From assembly GCA_035551355.1 (NCBI GenBank), contig DASZNF010000038.1, positions 1 through 64,000 on the forward strand: a DNA stretch of 64,000 bases. The letters are read 5' to 3'. Made by a program: the position numbers and the translations under genes. The DNA comes from DATATV01 sp035551355. GTDB taxonomy: Bacteria; Actinomycetota; Actinomycetes; Mycobacteriales; Pseudonocardiaceae. Positions 60,339 to 64,000 of the stretch are shown here, one piece after another (positions within the stretch are counted from its first letter, which is position 1; each line of letters starts with the position of its first letter). The notes below the pieces were generated by a model, which had not been told where the DNA came from, made no database searches, and saw only the letters and a list, made by a program, of their open reading frames with translations.

Positions 60339-61172
60339 ATGAGCGGGCGGCACAACGCGGGGCTGGGCGAATTTCTGCGCACCCGGCGGTCCCGGGTCGC
60401 GCCGCGCGAGGTCGGCCTGCCGGATCGGCCGCGCCGCCGGGTGCCGGGCCTGCGCCGCGAGGAACTGGCCGAACTGGCCGGAATGAGCCCGGACTACTAC
60501 ACCCGGCTGGAGCAGGGCCGCCACCCCACGGCCTCCCCCACCGTCCTCGACGCGCTGGCCCGCGCGCTGCGCCTGCCCGCCGACGAGCGCGCGCATCTGT
60601 ACGCGCTGGCCCAGGCGGTCGATCCGGCCGCACACCACGATCGCGACGCAGCCGACCCGGACGCGCTGCGGCGGATGTTCGACGTGTTCGGCCTCGCCCC
60701 GGCGGTGCTGTGTGGTCCGTTCTCCGACATCCTGGCCGTCAACGACGCGGCCGGTTTCCTGTACGACACCGATTTCGACGCGCTGCCCGCCGCCGAGCGC
60801 AACAGCATTCACTGGATGCTCACCGCCCCGGCCGCCCGCGCGCTCTACGCGGAGGGCTGGGAACAGGCGGCCAGTGAGATGGTCGGCAAGCTGCGCATGG
60901 AGGTCAGCCAACACCCGGCCCACCAGCGGGCCCAGGAACTGGTGGCGCTGCTGGGCGAACGCAGCCAACTGTTCCGCCGGGTCTGGCGGCAGCACGACAT
61001 CTCCACCTGCGTGCAGGACGTCAAAACCCTGCGCCACCGGCTGGCCGGCGAGCTGCGGTTGCGCAGCGAGGCGGTCACCGTGCACAGCTCCCCCGGCCAG
61101 GTCTTCTACCTGCTGCTGCCGGTCGACTCGGCGTTCGAGACGGCCTTTCGCCGGTACGCGACCAGCCGGTAG
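60339..61172 (+). CDS. XRE regulator with MmyB-like ligand domain
   Basis: 277 residues. Helix-turn-helix at about 10-80 with the MmyB-type block GLPDRPRRRVPGLRREELAE, then LAGMSPDYYTRLEQGRHPTASP. The C-terminal PAS-like MmyB domain has FDVFGLAPAVLCGPFSDILAVN, IHWMLTAPAARALYAEGWE, the RVWRQHDI motif and the final TVHSSPGQVFYLLLPVDSAF. Such regulators bind fatty-acid-like ligands and repress a neighbouring oxidoreductase gene. Here the target would be the divergent cupin gene. ATG 60339 is chosen as the family start. Confidence 0.92.
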   Translation: MSGRHNAGLGEFLRTRRSRVAPREVGLPDRPRRRVPGLRREELAELAGMSPDYYTRLEQGRHPTASPTVLDALARALRLPADERAHLYALAQAVDPAAHHDRDAADPDALRRMFDVFGLAPAVLCGPFSDILAVNDAAGFLYDTDFDALPAAERNSIHWMLTAPAARALYAEGWEQAASEMVGKLRMEVSQHPAHQRAQELVALLGERSQLFRRVWRQHDISTCVQDVKTLRHRLAGELRLRSEAVTVHSSPGQVFYLLLPVDSAFETAFRRYATSR

Positions 61173-61257
61173 GCGCGATCGAACCGGGTACGGCGCCGCG
61201 CCCGTGCAACAAGTGCTGCCGAAGGTCGGCAGTGCTACCGCACGAGGGATGTGTCGA

Positions 61258-61893
61258 TTGACAACCACCACGGCCCCAACATCATCCGCGCTCGACCGGG
61301 CCCGCGAGCTCGTGCCGGTGCTGGCCGAGCACGCCGCACAGACCGAATCGGCGCGGCGGATTCATCCGGCCGGTCTCGCGGCCGTGCGGGCCGCGGGATT
61401 CTTCGCCCTGCCGCTGCCCCAGGGCTTCGACGGCGCGGCCAGCGCCGCCTACGTGCTGGCCCCGGTGCTCGGCGCGGCGCTCGGCGCTCGGGACGCCACG
61501 GAACGGCTGTTCGCCTCCGGGGACAATCGCTTCGGCAGCGGCTACGACACCATCGCCCAGTCCCCCGGCGCCCAACACCTGCTGACCGAGGCGACCCGGC
61601 TGACCGACGACGCCCTCGCCCGGACGCTCACCTGGTGCGCCGCGATCGACAACGGCGAGATCACCACGCCGTTGCCGGTTTCCCAGGCGCGCACCGCGTT
61701 CGCCGCCGCTGTGAAGGACGCGCTCGCCGCGCTGGAGCGCATGCTGGACCTACACGGCACCCGCGGCATGGCCAGCTCCCATCCGGTGCAGCGGCTGTGG
61801 CGGGACGCGTCGGTCGGCGCCCGGCATGTGCTGCTCAACCAGTTCATGATCGAGGAGGAGTACGGAAAGCTGCTGGCCGGCCGGAGTTCCTGA
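61258..61893 (+). pseudogene. acyl-CoA dehydrogenase-like protein with internal deletion
   Basis: 211 residues where the family has about 380-400. Residues 10-60 are the N-terminal helical domain of the acyl-CoA dehydrogenase/flavin-monooxygenase fold (RARELVPVLAEHAAQTESAR; FALPLPQGFDGA). The central beta domain is absent, and from about residue 65 the C-terminal helical domain runs normally (ALERMLDLHGTRGMASSHPV; QRLWRDASVGARHVLLNQFM). About 170 residues have gone without breaking the frame. FAD cannot bind properly, so it is unlikely to be active. TTG 61258 has GAGGG eight bases upstream; ATG 61249 is an alternative. Confidence 0.75.
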
Positions 61894-61937
61894 ACGCACG
61901 GACGAATCCCGAGCGGATGTCTGTCCTAATCGGATAG

Positions 61938-62141
61938 TCACCGCTCGGTGTTCGTGCGCAGGATCTCGGTCACGGCAACCCGGTCGATCCGGGCGACCCA
62001 CTCGGCCGCGGAGGGCAGATCCGTGACCAGTTCGATCGCCCAGCTCTGGAACCCCACACCCCAGGGCCGGTCGGTGCGCTCGGCCAGAATCGCCAGTTCC
62101 CGGTCCAGCCAGTCCGGATCACCGCTGCCGCCGCCGAGCAC
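61938..62141 (-). pseudogene. nitronate monooxygenase-like remnant with N-terminal and internal deletions
   Basis: A 67-codon frame. The first 37 residues (MLGGGSGDPDWLDRELAILA, TDRPWGVGFQSWAI) match the second strand-helix unit of 2-nitropropane-dioxygenase-type barrels. Immediately afterwards ELVTDLPSAAEWVARID is the extreme C-terminus of the same family. The barrel N-terminus and about 230 central residues are missing. It ends 44 bases from the equally shortened acyl-CoA dehydrogenase gene and is no longer functional. Confidence 0.65.
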
Positions 62142-62159
62142 GCAGAATGCCGTGGCCGC

Positions 62160-63287
62160 TTACTTGAAATCGACGTCGATGAACCGGGCGCGGTTGTTGT
62201 TGATGTTCTGGTAGAGGTCGTCCAGAGTGGAGGCGTTGGTGTTGTAGGACAGCACCAACCGGTTCGGACCGCTGATCTCCGGATGCGCGGCCACGTTGTA
62301 GGCGTAGATGTCGCCGCCGGCTCCCGGCGGATTGTAGATCATCGTGCGATCGGTGAACGGCCCGACCGGCGAGGTCGCGGTTTCCAGGTATATCTGGGGA
62401 TCCAGCGTGCTGTCGGTGGTGGCCAACACATAGCGTCCATCCACTTTGGTCACACTGAACGAGGCGCCCACGTTGTCGGCCACGCGCGCCGAGTCGGCCG
62501 GATCGTTCGACCAGCCGCTGCCGGTATAGAACTGCCACGCTCCGTCGAGCTGACCCACGTGGGCCCGAGCCACGTGCAGGTACTTGTCCAGGTAGCCGCT
62601 TTCCACGCCGTAGATGTAAATCCACGGTCCCTCGCGCAGCAGCTGCACACCCCAGCTCATGGTCGCGCCGCCGTAGGTCGGCACCACTCGCTGCACCCTG
62701 AGGTCGGGCAGGGACAACTCGGCGATCTTCATGTCGATCTGGCCGAAGTCGAACGGGGGCGGGGTGTCGGTCGGGGCGATCTCGGTCTCGAAGATGTAGA
62801 GCTTGCCCGCGTCGACGATGCCGTCGGTGTTCCAGTACCAGTTCGCGTCCGTGCCGCCCGGGGTCGGCGGATTCGGCGTCGACCCGACCAGGGACTGCGG
62901 CTGGCTGGTTGTCCCACCGGTCACGGTTACCAGCGGCTGGCCCTGCGGGGTGCTGAGCACCAGCGAGTTGTGGATGAAAGTGCTGGTCCGGGGCAGGCTT
63001 TCGTCCGCGTTGACCGGCCCGAGGAAGGTGTCGTTGTACAGCCACGCGTCCAGCCCACCGGGCAGCGGCGTGGAGTAGGTGCCATCCGCACCGGCCCAGC
63101 CGGCGTGCCCGCTGGCATCGCCGAAGCTCCGCCATTGCTGATCCAGCGTGAGATCGGGCCGGACCGACGCCACCACCGGGCCGCCGGCGTTGCCCGACGG
63201 TGCCGCCGCGGCAACCGAACCGAGCCCGACCCAAGCGGGAACAACCACCACCAGCAACGCCACGACACGTTTGGACAGCCCACGCAT
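62160..63287 (-). CDS. secreted beta-propeller protein (DUF4185/DUF5005-like)
   Basis: 375 residues, exported: RVVALLVVVVPAWVGLGSVAAAA signal peptide. The mature part has repeated propeller-type strands with Trp/Asp turns: WLYNDTFLGPVNADESLP, NWYWNTDGIVDAGKLYIFET, MSWGVQLLREGPWIYIYGVE, SFSVTKVDGRYVLATTD and RLVLSYNTNAST. This layout resembles the five-bladed folds of GH43-like and DUF4185/DUF5005 proteins, which act on or bind carbohydrate, but no catalytic triad could be fixed. ATG 63287 is best: signal peptide at the very N-terminus and GAGGGAG nine bases upstream. A perfect LacI-type palindrome lies just upstream, so sugar-induced expression is likely. Confidence 0.8.
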   Translation of the reverse strand: MRGLSKRVVALLVVVVPAWVGLGSVAAAAPSGNAGGPVVASVRPDLTLDQQWRSFGDASGHAGWAGADGTYSTPLPGGLDAWLYNDTFLGPVNADESLPRTSTFIHNSLVLSTPQGQPLVTVTGGTTSQPQSLVGSTPNPPTPGGTDANWYWNTDGIVDAGKLYIFETEIAPTDTPPPFDFGQIDMKIAELSLPDLRVQRVVPTYGGATMSWGVQLLREGPWIYIYGVESGYLDKYLHVARAHVGQLDGAWQFYTGSGWSNDPADSARVADNVGASFSVTKVDGRYVLATTDSTLDPQIYLETATSPVGPFTDRTMIYNPPGAGGDIYAYNVAAHPEISGPNRLVLSYNTNASTLDDLYQNINNNRARFIDVDFK

Positions 63288-63304
63288 CCGCGCACTCCCT
63301 CGGG

Positions 63305-63318
63305 TGACAACGTTGTCA
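63305..63318. promoter_or_regulatory. LacI-family operator candidate
   Basis: TGACAACGTTGTCA is a perfect 14-base palindrome with a central CG, the standard form of LacI/GalR-family operators in actinobacterial sugar genes. It ends 18 bases before the start of the secreted beta-propeller gene, so it would overlap its promoter or transcript start. No LacI gene is in the window. Confidence 0.75.
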
Positions 63319-63419
63319 TTCATTCGCATTTCAGCGTATGTCGGCGCGGTCACCGGGAACAAGAGCGGGAAATCAGTCTGTCTGGTTCCGGCCACGCGGG
63401 CAGCACCCGTGACGCTCCG

Positions 63420-63992
63420 CTAGAAGTCGTCGTCCACCAGCCAGCTGGCCGTCATGTCCTCGTCCGGCGGCTCCGCCGGTCGCCGCACCGGTGCCGGCCG
63501 CTGCGGCGCAACGGGGTGGGGCGCAGGCGGAACCTGCGGCCGGGCGGACGGCGGCGCCGCTCGCGTCGGTGCCGGTGCCGGTGCCGGGTAGTACGGAATC
63601 TTCGGCAGGCGCTCGGCCAGGGACGGGACCACACTCGACACGTCCGGCACGCTCTCGGTCAACGACCGCAGCAACTCGGCCCGCTTCCGGCGTACCTCGG
63701 TCGTGGCCCGCCGGACCAACTCGGCGATCTCCCGGGCCAACTGTTCGGGCCGGATCCGGCCGTAGGCGGTCGGCGCGATCCAGAGTTCGGCCAGCATTCC
63801 GTCCGCGCCGACGGCCGCCCGCATCAGACCGTCGTTGGACGTCAACGCAACCCGCACTCCGGCCGCGGCCTGCTGCGCCGCCCGCAGTTGCTCGGCTCGC
63901 CGGTCGAATTCGCCGGCCAAGCCGCTCACCTTCGCGCGCAGTTCGTCGGCTCGGGCGTCCAACCCCGACCGTTCCTCCCCCGAGATGCCCAC
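63420..63992 (-). CDS. YbaB/EbfC-family protein with proline-rich tail
   Basis: 190 residues. The first 110 have the YbaB/EbfC pattern: a coiled-coil helix (RADELRAKVSGLAGEFDRRA), the beta hairpin VRVALTSNDGLMRAAVGADG with LWIAPTAYGRI, and a second helix QLAREIAELVRRATTEVRRK. The tail of about 60 residues is Pro/Ala/Arg-rich and ends acidic (DEDMTASWLVDDDF). In actinobacteria such extended YbaB proteins are often encoded beside WXG100/type VII substrates, so an ESX-like set may lie just beyond the window. GTG 63992 is the apparent start, close to the window end. Confidence 0.8.
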   Translation of the reverse strand: MGISGEERSGLDARADELRAKVSGLAGEFDRRAEQLRAAQQAAAGVRVALTSNDGLMRAAVGADGMLAELWIAPTAYGRIRPEQLAREIAELVRRATTEVRRKRAELLRSLTESVPDVSSVVPSLAERLPKIPYYPAPAPAPTRAAPPSARPQVPPAPHPVAPQRPAPVRRPAEPPDEDMTASWLVDDDF

Positions 63993-64000
63993 GAACGTCA

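Overview
High-GC, actinobacterial chromosomal DNA. The evidence is the GC-biased third codon positions, frequent GTG and TTG starts, stop/start overlaps of the GTGA or ATGA type, a type VII-style secreted pair, an AfsR-like regulator, an NDMA-type alcohol dehydrogenase, a FadD17-type steroid acyl-CoA ligase and KstR-like operators. A soil member of the Pseudonocardiales/Mycobacteriales side is the best guess. No phage, transposase, CRISPR array or rRNA was seen.

Layout. 0-8.2 kb is housekeeping: tRNA-Arg(TCT), a small phosphotransferase, cobD-cobQ, a HAD hydrolase, ohr, thiE, metF and a GNAT gene. 8.4-12 kb holds two possible desulfonating oxygenases (TauD-like and SsuD/SmoC-like) and a sugar porter, separated by a strong inverted repeat at 9.39-9.43 kb; the flavour of the DNA changes here. 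12-24 kb has a LamG remnant, an ABC exporter, small membrane proteins, an NDMA-type alcohol dehydrogenase with two KstR-like operators, fadD17 and an M1-type protein that has lost its zinc site. 23.5-29.5 kb has a GAF-LytTR regulator divergent from a secreted GH78 rhamnosidase, then a quinone reductase.

29.7-43.5 kb is a coherent catabolic locus of eleven genes around an IclR regulator: Old Yellow Enzyme, aldo-keto reductase, IclR, KstD-like FAD dehydrogenase, aldehyde dehydrogenase, ThDP enzyme, Zn alcohol dehydrogenase, a second FAD dehydrogenase, MHS transporter, extended SDR and a xylose-isomerase-like TIM barrel. An identical 11-base half-site lies in both divergent promoter regions. I read it as uptake, oxidation and ThDP-dependent C-C cleavage of an oxygenated, probably cyclic, substrate that I cannot identify. 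It is the best candidate here for an undescribed pathway.

43.5-64 kb holds a WXG-like protein plus transglycosylase pair, a TetR/SDR divergon, hydrolases, a large XRE-BTAD-NB-ARC-TPR regulator and a secreted ricin-type lectin. Next come a three-gene operon (quercetinase-like cupin, esterase, FAD hydroxylase) with a convergent IclR gene sharing a CCATT(C/G)AATGG operator, a DUF3500 gene, a PLP dehydratase, a cupin/XRE divergon, a secreted beta-propeller gene with a LacI-type operator, and a YbaB-like gene at the edge. A striking feature is at least five shortened genes: three keep in-frame ends around a missing centre (SDR, acyl-CoA dehydrogenase, nitronate monooxygenase) and two are C-terminal fragments (LamG, YaaH-type transporter).

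Limits: everything is from reading the sequence; families are recalled, not searched, and starts are chosen by eye.
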